From IMG/VR virus record IMGVR_UViG_3300012944_000024, positions 1-64,000 of that record: a stretch of 64,000 bases of DNA; one strand, given 5' to 3'. The notes under the pieces are model-generated. The model had not been told where the DNA came from and did not search any database. It saw only the letters and a list, made by a program, of their open reading frames with translations. This document shows positions 1 to 6,576 of this stretch, piece by piece; position 1 is the first letter of the stretch, and each line of letters opens with the position of its first letter. Source of the DNA: a virus. Both the position numbers and the translations under genes were made by a program.

Positions 1-120
1 ACCCCGACCGCGACCCCGACCGCGCCCGCGACCCCGACCCCGACCCCGACCGCGACCCCGACCCCGACCGCGACCCCGACCGCGACCGCGACCCCGACCG
101 CGACCGCGACCGCGACGAGT
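1..120. repeat. Hexanucleotide-type tandem repeat at window edge
   Basis: The first 120 bases alternate the units CCCCGA and CCGCGA with almost no other sequence. Read on the plus strand it would give Thr-Pro/Thr-Ala or Pro-Asp-Arg-Asp repeats; on the minus strand Gly-Arg or Val-Gly/Ala repeats. I see no start codon that makes it part of a definite gene inside the window, and it may belong to a low-complexity linker of a gene cut by the edge. Repeats like this are prone to assembly breaks. Confidence 0.85.
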
Positions 121-147
121 CGAACGCACCCCGCAAAATCGCCGCGT

Positions 148-489
148 TCACTTCGAAGCCTTGGGGATCTCGTGCTTCCACGGGAAAATATCGCAGACCG
201 CCCCGCGCCCCACGACGAACCAGTCCGGTGCGCGCTCGAACTCTTCGATCGTCCCGGTCGCGAGCATCTCGCCAAAACGTCCCGTATCGGCCACCCACCC
301 TCCGTCCTCGAGCACGAAGAAGTCTCGCCCGATCGCCCTGACCACCCCGAGGTCGATCATGGTCACCGTGCGGATGACGATCTTGTCGCCCACCTTGAAG
401 GGCAAGAGCACTTGCGGCTTGTCGGCCCCACCGCACATCCGCTTGATCTCCAGCAGCTGCTTTACCGTCAGTTCATCGATGTTGATCAT
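148..489 (-). CDS. Hypothetical protein, 113 aa
   Basis: I do not recognise the family. The protein has an N-terminal helical stretch (DELTVKQLLEIKRMCGG) followed by a region of short beta strands containing KVGDKIVIRTVTM and VRAIGRDFFVLEDGGW, which suggests a small SH3-like or KOW-like barrel fold (inference). The ATG at 489 is chosen because the frame further upstream is only the antisense of the repeat and the neighbouring gene. There is no clear Shine-Dalgarno sequence; instead a palindrome (506-521) and a GGCATAG heptamer precede the start by about 9 bases. Confidence 0.75.
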   Translation of the reverse strand: MINIDELTVKQLLEIKRMCGGADKPQVLLPFKVGDKIVIRTVTMIDLGVVRAIGRDFFVLEDGGWVADTGRFGEMLATGTIEEFERAPDWFVVGRGAVCDIFPWKHEIPKASK

Positions 490-497
490 GCCCGCCG

Positions 498-764
498 CTA
501 TGCCTGGGAACCCGGGTTCCCAGCAAAAGGGTCGCGATGGATATGACCAAGCGCGAAGCGCGCAACGTGCTCGCGCACCCGACCCGAGTCGCACTTGCGC
601 CGGAGCGGGAAGGCGACCGCCTTGCAGGCCGGGTGCTCGCAGGAGAGCTCAATCACCTGCTCCTCCCACCGCCCCTCCTCGGCGTCGAAGACGCGCGGCT
701 CGTAGCGCCCCACCACGTGCGGAGCCATGTCGGGCCGGTACTCGAGCTTCTTGTCGTTGCTCAT
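498..764 (-). CDS. Hypothetical protein, 88 aa, ending in a palindrome-encoded tail
   Basis: Begins with MSNDKKLEYRPDMAPHVV and carries a cysteine pair (ELSCEHPACKAV) and a third cysteine (RRKCDSGRV) with several histidines, so it may bind a metal; no family recognised. The start ATG overlaps the stop of the upstream gene as ATGA. The last residues (GNPGSQA) are encoded by the dispersed palindrome at 506-521 plus GCA-TAG, so the repeat has probably replaced or extended the original C-terminus. Confidence 0.75.
   Translation of the reverse strand: MSNDKKLEYRPDMAPHVVGRYEPRVFDAEEGRWEEQVIELSCEHPACKAVAFPLRRKCDSGRVREHVARFALGHIHRDPFAGNPGSQA
506..521. repeat. Dispersed palindrome copy 1
   Basis: Perfect GGGAACCCGGGTTCCC, extended to a 20-bp palindrome at 504-523 (CT...AG flanks). 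It forms the last codons of the 498-764 gene and sits about 17 bases upstream of the start at 489. Confidence 0.95.
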
Positions 765-1054
765 AGCGGCGCCTGCCCCCCCATCGCGTCCCAGTGCTTG
801 TGGTGCTCCTCCGCGCACGGGCGGCAGAGCGGGATGGGGCGGTTCGGATCCTCTCCCTGCCCGTCCCAGGGGTAGGCGGTGCGCGAGGGCTCGAGCTGGA
901 TGTCCTGGTCTCGGCACTGGTAGGTCGCGTCGAGCCCCGCGTGGGTCGCGCAGTGCTGGCAGACCCGTTTCGGCGGACCGAGTAGGAGCTCACGGAACCG
1001 CCGGTGCGCGCCCTCGAAGTCGAGCGGCTGGGAAGCGGGGAGGATCAGGCCCAT
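761..1054 (-). CDS. Small zinc-ribbon-like protein, 97 aa
   Basis: Two cysteine/histidine clusters, VCQHCATHAG and LCRPCAEEHHKHW, about 35 residues apart, look like a four-ligand zinc site. This is common in phage HNH-associated or small DNA-binding proteins, but no HNH core is visible. The ATG at 1054 is preferred over a GTG at 1099 because the small coupled ORF 1045-1134 then fits directly upstream with a 10-base overlap. It overlaps the next gene by ATGA. Confidence 0.7.
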   Translation of the reverse strand: MGLILPASQPLDFEGAHRRFRELLLGPPKRVCQHCATHAGLDATYQCRDQDIQLEPSRTAYPWDGQGEDPNRPIPLCRPCAEEHHKHWDAMGGQAPL

Positions 1055-1134
1055 TCGTCCAGCCACCCGTAGAGCACCCAGCAAAAACACGCCACCCACG
1101 TGCCCACCGCGAACATCCCCATCGGGTCATCCAT
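1045..1134 (-). CDS. Predicted 29-aa membrane peptide
   Basis: The stop of the 1134-1526 gene and this start share a base (TGATG). The peptide begins MDDPMGMFAVG and continues with TWVACFCWVLYGWL, one strongly hydrophobic segment rich in Trp and Cys, then ends DEWA. Tight coupling on both sides and the compact transmembrane pattern favour a real gene; function unknown. Confidence 0.5.
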   Translation of the reverse strand: MDDPMGMFAVGTWVACFCWVLYGWLDEWA

Positions 1135-1526
1135 CACGCGGCCCGCTTGCGCGCCCGCTTGCGCGCCCGCTTGCGCGCGTTGCGGGTGCGGCGATCAAGC
1201 TCCTGCTTTCGCATCGCCCCCTCTGCCCTCCACCTCGGCCCGCTCGTGTGAAACGCCAGCCAACTCACACGATACGTCTTGCCCCCATCCTCATCGGCGC
1301 GCTTCTCGATCGCCCAGGTGCGCGAGCGCATCCGCAGCAGCGCGATCGCGTAGAGGAAGTACTGCGGCTCTCGCTCGCCCTTTCGGAAGCGGTAGTCGAC
1401 CGCGCCCGCGGCGTGCAGCTTGGAGCGCGCGATCCAGATCAGCCACCCCGCGGCCCTCGGGCCCTCGATGCGTACGCGCTGGCGCTGCGCCCAGATCCCC
1501 TGCACGTCGAAACTCGGCGGCTTCAT
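1134..1526 (-). CDS. Hypothetical basic protein, 130 aa
   Basis: Unrecognised. The central part (WLIWIARSKLHAAGAVDYRF) looks folded, and the C-terminus is a run of Arg/Lys repeats (ARKRARKRARKRAA) encoded by a 12-bp DNA repeat at about 1141-1178. The basic tail suggests nucleic-acid binding (inference). It overlaps its upstream neighbour by ATGA at 1523-1526 and the membrane peptide downstream by one base. Confidence 0.75.
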   Translation of the reverse strand: MKPPSFDVQGIWAQRQRVRIEGPRAAGWLIWIARSKLHAAGAVDYRFRKGEREPQYFLYAIALLRMRSRTWAIEKRADEDGGKTYRVSWLAFHTSGPRWRAEGAMRKQELDRRTRNARKRARKRARKRAA

Positions 1527-1792
1527 CGCGGCGCCAATGGAGCGGCGCGAAGCTCAAGACGAATCTCGACAATCTGCTTCTCGAGCGCGACCACCTTGCG
1601 CTCCGCCCCCTCGGCCCTCGCGAGCGCGTCGCGCAGGGCGTCGCTGTAAAAGACGACGAGCGAGGTGATCGCATTGTGCCCGGTCGCGGCGCTGTCGCCG
1701 TGCCGAGAACGGAGCCCGACGCCGACCTGCGCCTCGATCGCCTCGATCGCCGCGCGCACCTGCTCGCCACTCGTCGGCTTCTCGTCTCCCAT
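1523..1792 (-). CDS. Hypothetical coiled-coil protein, 89 aa
   Basis: The second half (ALARAEGAERKVVALEKQIV) has heptad-like spacing typical of a short coiled coil. No family recognised. The start ATG at 1792 has no strong ribosome-binding site but follows GGCATAG by ten bases (see findings). It is translationally coupled to the next gene by ATGA. Confidence 0.7.
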   Translation of the reverse strand: MGDEKPTSGEQVRAAIEAIEAQVGVGLRSRHGDSAATGHNAITSLVVFYSDALRDALARAEGAERKVVALEKQIVEIRLELRAAPLAPR

Positions 1793-1801
1793 GCCCGCCC
1801 G

Positions 1802-1981
1802 CTATGCCTTGTTCTTCGCCACCCACTTGCCGATCTTGCTCTTCGGCTTGACCTTCTGGGGCAGGTGCTTCGTCTTGCCGCGCGACGCGTCGTTGAACTC
1901 GTCGACGACGCCCTGCTCGATCTCCCCGCGCGCGGCTGCGGCGTTCATGTAGCGCTGCTGACTTATGCTTTTATAGGGAAT
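1802..1981 (-). CDS. Small phage protein, 59 aa, probable ATT start
   Basis: Reads PYKSISQQRYMNAAAARGEI, then VVDEFNDASRGKTKHLP and a lysine-rich tail. This pattern (KSxxQQRYMxAAAARG...FxxxxRGKKxLP) is a recurrent small phage protein of unknown role. The family normally begins M-P-[FY]-K-S, and here the codon in front of PYKS is ATT at 1981, with GGAGG eight bases upstream inside the end of the preceding gene. The only ATG in frame (1946) would delete the conserved part. The protein ends GCA-TAG. Confidence 0.65.
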   Translation of the reverse strand: MPYKSISQQRYMNAAAARGEIEQGVVDEFNDASRGKTKHLPQKVKPKSKIGKWVAKNKA

Positions 1982-1985
1982 GGGA

Positions 1986-2453
1986 TCACCCTCCTCCCGC
2001 AGGCGGCTTGTCCGTCGGGGTCTCGTGCTGCCGGCCGAGCGCTTGGAGCTGCGAGCGCATCGCCGACCCGAGCAGGCTCTGAAAGAGGCTCTGGGGGATG
2101 CCGGCCGACGCGGCGAACCGCGCGAGCTCCAGGGTGAAGTTGCCAACCCCCTCGACGGCAGCCCGGTAGAACCGCTCCTGCGGGCCCGACAGGCGCATGA
2201 ACTGGTCGGGCGCGGCGTGGAAGGTGTGGCCCTCCTCGAGCTCCACCACGGGGGTGGAGCGGGCATGCTCGTACGCCTCGGCCTTCTCGACCTTCGGCTC
2301 GTAGACGTGCCCCTCGCCGTCGAAGAAGCGCGCCACGCGCCCGACGGTGCCGGATCGGATGTGGATCACCCACGCCTGCTCCTGCACCAGCCCCCTCCAC
2401 CAGTCGATCGGGGTCATGGTCGGTTGCTCGTCGCTCATCGGGGCGGTCCTCAT
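1986..2453 (-). CDS. Hypothetical protein, 155 aa
   Basis: Not recognised. Contains a beta-rich segment (WVIHIRSGTVGRVARFFD) and a helical C-terminal half (ELARFAASAGIPQSLFQSLL). The start ATG overlaps the upstream stop by ATGA at 2450-2453; a second ATG five codons later is possible. Its end carries the GGAGG that would drive the next gene. Confidence 0.75.
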   Translation of the reverse strand: MRTAPMSDEQPTMTPIDWWRGLVQEQAWVIHIRSGTVGRVARFFDGEGHVYEPKVEKAEAYEHARSTPVVELEEGHTFHAAPDQFMRLSGPQERFYRAAVEGVGNFTLELARFAASAGIPQSLFQSLLGSAMRSQLQALGRQHETPTDKPPAGGG

Positions 2454-2857
2454 TCGTCAGGCGGGCGGTTGCGGGCGTGGCCGGCGAGATCGATGGGTGC
2501 GGCCGCAACCACATCCTCAACGAAGTCCTCGGGGTTCGCTAGCTGCTCGCCCAGCGCGGGCCGCCACCGCCAGTCGGGGTCCTCGAGATCGGCAACCAGC
2601 TCGGGCGGCAGGCGCCGCCAGTTCGCGTGCGGATCGCGCGCCGTACTCTCCCACCCCCGCACGTAGCCGGCGCGGTAGCAGGTCTCGGCGAGCCGTGTGC
2701 CAAACTCCAGCACCATCGCGCGCGTCAGCCGGTGGGGGTTGGCGTTGAGGAACTCGATCACCAGGAGGCGAAGGCGCGCGGGTGGGGTGGGCCCTTCGTG
2801 GAACGTCCCGAACGCCTTCTCGAACGCGTCGCGTAGGAAGCGGGCGAACGGGGTCAC
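2450..2857 (-). CDS. Hypothetical protein, 135 aa
   Basis: Begins with GTG at 2857, overlapping the methyltransferase stop as GTGA. The sequence [20 protein letters not shown] starts a helical protein with several conserved-looking Trp residues (DPDWRWRPALGEQL). Its position directly behind a DNA methyltransferase may indicate an accessory role, but no motif supports a specific function. Confidence 0.75.
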   Translation of the reverse strand: MTPFARFLRDAFEKAFGTFHEGPTPPARLRLLVIEFLNANPHRLTRAMVLEFGTRLAETCYRAGYVRGWESTARDPHANWRRLPPELVADLEDPDWRWRPALGEQLANPEDFVEDVVAAAPIDLAGHARNRPPDE

Positions 2858-4845
2858 TTCGAGTGCCGGATGATCTGACCCTTGGCGATCCGCGCCATCG
2901 CCCACGCCGCGTGCTTCGGTACGAGCTCGATCCCCACCACCTCATCCCAGCCCGCTTGCAGCGCACCAATGATTTCACTTCCGGCTCCGGAAAACGGTAC
3001 GAGCAGGCGCCTCGGCTTGCCGTCCGCGCGCGGCGGCGGGAGGAGCATGCGGGCGAAGTAGCGACAGAGGTCGATCGGCTTGAGCGTGCTGTGTCCGTTC
3101 TTCGCGCGCCCTTGGCGCGAACCGTCCCGCATGGCACCAACGCCATGCGGGACGGTCTCGAAATTCTCGAGCCCCCGGTCGCGCTCCTCGCGCGAGACCT
3201 TTGATGTGAAGAAGAATCGGCTCGCACCTCCTCGGTCGCCGCGAGCCGTGTCGGTGCTGTCGACGCCTCCGAACATCCCCCCGGGATAGTCGGGTCGGTG
3301 CCTCCCGCCCCCCGACATCCCCGGCCGGTCCCCACTCTGCAAGTCGAGCAGGCGCACCGGGCAGCCCTCGACGCACTCGTACGCGTCGATCGTCTCCTTC
3401 CCATTGACTCCGTAGCCGGCGTCGGGCGTCCCCACCGGGTACGTCCCACGACCATGCATCCCATCCAGCGCGCCTCGGTTCTTGACCCCGTTGCGCTTGA
3501 CCGCGGTCCCCGTCTTGACCACGCGCTCCCCCACCCTCACGCAATCGGGTGCGTGCGATAGCACCACGTTCGCCGGCCACCTCCCCTTCACCTTCTTGCC
3601 CGCGTAGCCGGTGACGTTCTTGGGAGCGATCGAGGCTGGACTCGAACCATCGTTGCCCGCGGGAGCGTTGAACCGTTCAACGCTCCCGATGCGGCTCGCC
3701 TCGATGTCGAGCCCACCCACCCCATGGGTCACCGCGTTGTCCGCGATCGTCCCGCGATGCGGCTTGCTCACCAGCAGCAGGGGCTCGTAGTCAGGGGCTA
3801 AGTCCGAGCTTGCGACCTCTGATGTAACAAGAGCGACCGCAGAAGACGCGAGGGTGAACTCGAGTCCAGCAGCGGCGACGGCGAACGATGCGACCGCAAG
3901 CGAGGCACTCGGCGTCATGCCACGTCCGCTCGTCGCGACCTCGATGATGAGTTCTGGCGTGATCTTCGACAGTGAGGAGTTCAAGGTTCTCAATGCGGTT
4001 GTCAGACTTGATGCCGTTTCGATGGTGAACGTGCTCTCTCGTCTCAAGATCTCGTTCAAGGTGTCGAGCCATGACGACACGATGCTCAAGCTCGTAGGCA
4101 CCGTCGAATCGGACCGCGACGTAGCCATCACTCCGAACAAATCGTCCGGTGAACTGCACTGTTGCACGGCATCCCATAGAACAGAACCGAGCGGTGCGAG
4201 CGCGTCTCGACTTGACGACGAAAGCCTGTCCGCAATTTTCGCAAGTGAGCTCAATTGGCATGCAACTTCCGTCAGCTTGTGAGCCAACGATACCACGATC
4301 CCCTTCAGATCGAGCGGCTTCTGGACCATCTCGAGTATTTCCCACGCCGGCTTGAGCGCTGTCCCCTGCCCATCCCACCGCCTCGCCTCTTCTGAGATCG
4401 CCGCGCCCTTGTCGGTCATCCCATAGTGAGGACCACCCAACGCGGGACTCTGACTCACCACGGAGGTGGCGCGGTCGCGCCACCTCCCCCGCTTCTTGTC
4501 GAGCTCCTTCGCGATGTCGAGCGACTTGGGCCACCCGCTCGCGTAGAGCCACATGCAGACGTCGCACGGCAAAAAGCCCGCGTCCTCCACGTTGACCGCC
4601 ATCCGATGGAACGTCCGCGTGCCGCCGAAGAAGAACGCGAACGCCCCCGGCCTCAGGACCCGCAGCACCTCGACGAACGCGTTGACGCTCGGGACGTCGT
4701 AGTCCCACTTGACCCCGCCGCTGCCGTGCATGAACTCGAGACCGTAGGGCGGGTCGGCGAACGCCGCGTCGAAGCTCTCCGGCTCCATCTCGCGCAGCAC
4801 CCGGCGCACGTCCCCGACGACGATCTCGTACGGGCGACCGCTCAC
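2854..4845 (-). CDS. DNA adenine/cytosine-N4 methyltransferase interrupted by an HNH gene
   Basis: A beta-class amino-methyltransferase: catalytic [10 protein letters not shown] near residue 35, the TALKPA element, [10 protein letters not shown] in the middle, and the AdoMet-binding FSGAGSE near the C-terminus. It would methylate exocyclic amino groups in phage DNA, probably for protection against host restriction. The GTG start overlaps the ParB-like gene stop (GTGA). About 510 bases are inserted after the TALKPA element and carry an HNH gene in another frame. The methyltransferase frame stays open through the insert, giving 663 codons where roughly 480 are expected. The motif [10 protein letters not shown] before the insert and [10 protein letters not shown] after it look like two versions of the same element. 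Whether an active enzyme is made is uncertain. Confidence 0.85.
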   Translation of the reverse strand: MSGRPYEIVVGDVRRVLREMEPESFDAAFADPPYGLEFMHGSGGVKWDYDVPSVNAFVEVLRVLRPGAFAFFFGGTRTFHRMAVNVEDAGFLPCDVCMWLYASGWPKSLDIAKELDKKRGRWRDRATSVVSQSPALGGPHYGMTDKGAAISEEARRWDGQGTALKPAWEILEMVQKPLDLKGIVVSLAHKLTEVACQLSSLAKIADRLSSSSRDALAPLGSVLWDAVQQCSSPDDLFGVMATSRSDSTVPTSLSIVSSWLDTLNEILRRESTFTIETASSLTTALRTLNSSLSKITPELIIEVATSGRGMTPSASLAVASFAVAAAGLEFTLASSAVALVTSEVASSDLAPDYEPLLLVSKPHRGTIADNAVTHGVGGLDIEASRIGSVERFNAPAGNDGSSPASIAPKNVTGYAGKKVKGRWPANVVLSHAPDCVRVGERVVKTGTAVKRNGVKNRGALDGMHGRGTYPVGTPDAGYGVNGKETIDAYECVEGCPVRLLDLQSGDRPGMSGGGRHRPDYPGGMFGGVDSTDTARGDRGGASRFFFTSKVSREERDRGLENFETVPHGVGAMRDGSRQGRAKNGHSTLKPIDLCRYFARMLLPPPRADGKPRRLLVPFSGAGSEIIGALQAGWDEVVGIELVPKHAAWAMARIAKGQIIRHSK
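3791..4261 (-). CDS. HNH homing-type endonuclease nested in methyltransferase gene
   Basis: A 156-aa protein with an N-terminal zinc site ([10 protein letters not shown]...RFCSMGCRA), an HNH core ([12 protein letters not shown], then [20 protein letters not shown]), and a C-terminal second cysteine cluster (CLACGRIV...[10 protein letters not shown]). The paired zinc sites around an HNH fold are typical of phage mobile endonucleases. Its stop lies exactly where methyltransferase homology resumes, so the gene fills the insertion. Base composition is visibly more AT-rich than the neighbours. The insert is too short for a complete group I intron plus ORF. Confidence 0.85.
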   Translation of the reverse strand: MPIELTCENCGQAFVVKSRRARTARFCSMGCRATVQFTGRFVRSDGYVAVRFDGAYELEHRVVMARHLERDLETREHVHHRNGIKSDNRIENLELLTVEDHARTHHRGRDERTWHDAECLACGRIVRRRRCWTRVHPRVFCGRSCYIRGRKLGLSP

Positions 4846-5510
4846 TTGCGCCGCTTGCCGCCGAGCAGCTCGAGCACCACGTCGCCCGTCCCCCGCTTGC
4901 TCGTGCGCGCCTTCTCCTCGAGCTTCTCCTTCACCGCGTCGCGCGTCTTCTTGTCCTTGAACTCGAGCCGCAGGGTCGCGGTCCCCACGATCGTCTCGGT
5001 CTCCTCGGTGATCCTGGGGGGCTCGGAGAACTTCATGTACCGCGCGTAGTCGTCCTCCTCGAACCCGAGCATCTCCTTCTCCTCGGGCAGCACCGGGGAG
5101 GTGTGGGCGATGTCCTCGAGCATCTCGCCGACGAGCTTCGCGATGAACTCTCCCTCCACGTTGTTGAGGGCGATGTTCAAGATCTTCGCCTCCCGATCGA
5201 TGAGGTCGAGCACCACGCACGGCAGCCGGGGGGTCGCGACGTTGTCCTCGATGCAGATCTCCCGCACCGCCTTGACCCGCTGGTGTCCCCCCACGATCAC
5301 CATCGGACCGTGCGCCTTGCTGAAGCGCTGGATGACGAGGTTCTCGAGAAACCCATTCTTCCGGATCCCCTGCTTGAGCGCGTCGAACTTGTAGGGCGAG
5401 ATCGAACGCGGATTGTACGCGGCAGGTTGCAGCTCTTGCACCGCCATCATCACCACTGATCGAACCTCGAACGGTTGCAGCACCTGCGCGACTGTCTTTG
5501 ATCGGTTCAT
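4842..5510 (-). CDS. ParB-like N-terminal domain protein
   Basis: Residues about 15-85 show the ParB/Srx fold signature: [19 protein letters not shown], then GFLENLVI and [11 protein letters not shown]. The C-terminal part is charged and helical ([17 protein letters not shown]), without the helix-turn-helix of a partition ParB. Such proteins often sit beside phage DNA methyltransferases; here the stop overlaps the methyltransferase GTG. The ATG at 5510 overlaps the stop of the HNH gene as ATGA; an ATG four codons upstream (5522) is an alternative. Whether it binds a site or has nuclease/CTPase activity cannot be told from sequence. Confidence 0.85.
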   Translation of the reverse strand: MNRSKTVAQVLQPFEVRSVVMMAVQELQPAAYNPRSISPYKFDALKQGIRKNGFLENLVIQRFSKAHGPMVIVGGHQRVKAVREICIEDNVATPRLPCVVLDLIDREAKILNIALNNVEGEFIAKLVGEMLEDIAHTSPVLPEEKEMLGFEEDDYARYMKFSEPPRITEETETIVGTATLRLEFKDKKTRDAVKEKLEEKARTSKRGTGDVVLELLGGKRRK

Positions 5511-5989
5511 ATGTGCACCCATCGAACCCTCGTAACGATCTTGGAGATCGCCCCTTGTCGCACGCCAAACCGTTCGGCAAGCGTCTTACGTGACTCCCCG
5601 GCCTTAGCAGCAGCGCGGATCTCCAACACCTGTTCGTCGGTCAGCTTGGCGAGATGATGCCCAACCCCTGCCTTGCTATGGCGTCGACCCTTCTTCATCG
5701 AATCGTGGACGTTGTCCTTCTGCGTTCCGACGAAGAGATGTTCGGGGTTCACGCACCGCGGAGTATCGCAAGTGTGCAGGACAAGTAACCCAGCCGGCAC
5801 TGGACCCCTATGCATCCACCACGACACCACGTGCGCGCGATTCGACCTGCTGCGCTTCGTACCCGGGATGAATGCGTAGAAGAAACCGTACCCGTCCTTG
5901 TCCAGACCCCCAGTCCAGAGCCAGCACCCGTCACTCTTCTCTACGTGCGTGAAAAACCGGATCCTCGGTTCGATTGTTCTGGGCGCCAC
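5507..5989 (-). CDS. HNH endonuclease with C-terminal helix-turn-helix
   Basis: A 160-aa protein matching the free-standing HNH family with SDGCWLWTGGLDKDGYG, then RAHVVSWWMHRG, LHTCDTPRCVNPEHLFVGT and KDNVHDSMKKGR. The tail (LTDEQVLEIRAAAKAGESR, ERFGVRQGAISKI) is a DNA-binding helix-turn-helix typical of phage homing nucleases. GTG at 5989 is the likely start, nine bases after GGCATAG; no ATG fits. It stands between the resolvase and ParB-like genes and is coupled to the latter by ATGA, as expected for a mobile gene that integrated at a gene junction. Confidence 0.85.
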   Translation of the reverse strand: MAPRTIEPRIRFFTHVEKSDGCWLWTGGLDKDGYGFFYAFIPGTKRSRSNRAHVVSWWMHRGPVPAGLLVLHTCDTPRCVNPEHLFVGTQKDNVHDSMKKGRRHSKAGVGHHLAKLTDEQVLEIRAAAKAGESRKTLAERFGVRQGAISKIVTRVRWVHI

Positions 5990-6006
5990 GCCTCCCCCTA
6001 TGCCCC

Positions 6007-6022
6007 GGGAACCCGGGTTCCC
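6007..6022. repeat. Dispersed palindrome copy 2
   Basis: Perfect 16-bp GGGAACCCGGGTTCCC in the short interval between the stop of the RuvC-like gene (6028) and the start of the HNH gene (5989). It is followed on the minus strand by GGCATAG, the same arrangement as copy 1. Confidence 0.95.
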
Positions 6023-6027
6023 ACCAG

Positions 6028-6576
6028 CTAGGCGAGCGAGAGGAACGGCAGACCGAGCTCCGAGAGCCCCGCGTTGGCCACGACGAACGCGTCGACCTGG
6101 TCGCCGTCGGCGAACGGGGCACCATGGTCCCAGATCGCCTGATGGGTCACACGCTTCACGTCTTCGCGTGGGAGCTTGCCCAGGATCAGCTTGCGCGCGC
6201 TCGACGCCACCACGGGGCGCAACGTGCGCCCGTAGGTGAATAGCTCGACCCGGCAGACTCCCCCTAGCTCCGCGAGCCTGGTCACGCTGCTCGAGTGCTT
6301 GGAGAAGGCATACCCCTCTACGAAGGTGTGCTGGGCGCGCTTCTCGAGGACGAAGTTGCGCGCCCACCCGGAGATCTTGATCAAGCGCCGGTACTGCCAG
6401 GCGAGAGCGTCAACCCCCGTCTTGACCAGCGCGTCGTCGCCCCCGACGTACGTTTCGAATCGTAATGTCAGCCAGTCGCCCAGCTCCCAACCTTGCGGGA
6501 TGAAGCAGGCGGCGGGCGCAGTGAGCGAGAGGTCGAACCCCACGATCCCGCCGAGCGAACGGACGCGCCTACCCAT
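6028..6576 (-). CDS. RuvC-like Holliday junction resolvase
   Basis: A 182-aa protein with the RNase H-fold acidic motifs of RuvC: GIVGFDLSLTAPAACFI (first Asp near residue 15), TFVEGYAFSKHSSS with the second acidic residue, and GDQVDAFVVANAGL near the C-terminus holding the last Asp. Length equals that of bacterial RuvC. It would cut branched DNA during recombination or before packaging. It overlaps the SbcC-like gene by eight bases, in line with a recombination operon. Confidence 0.85.
   Translation of the reverse strand: MGRRVRSLGGIVGFDLSLTAPAACFIPQGWELGDWLTLRFETYVGGDDALVKTGVDALAWQYRRLIKISGWARNFVLEKRAQHTFVEGYAFSKHSSSVTRLAELGGVCRVELFTYGRTLRPVVASSARKLILGKLPREDVKRVTHQAIWDHGAPFADGDQVDAFVVANAGLSELGLPFLSLA

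Noticed and set aside
1-120. CRISPR-like or terminal repeat
   Set aside because: The units are six bases without spacers, so this is a microsatellite-type repeat. No matching sequence was seen at the right edge to suggest terminal redundancy.
3797-4350. Group I intron or intein in the methyltransferase gene
   Set aside because: The insert outside the HNH ORF is only about 90 bases, too short for a group I core, and no intein splicing motifs (N-terminal Cys/Ser, C-terminal His-Asn) are visible in the methyltransferase frame.
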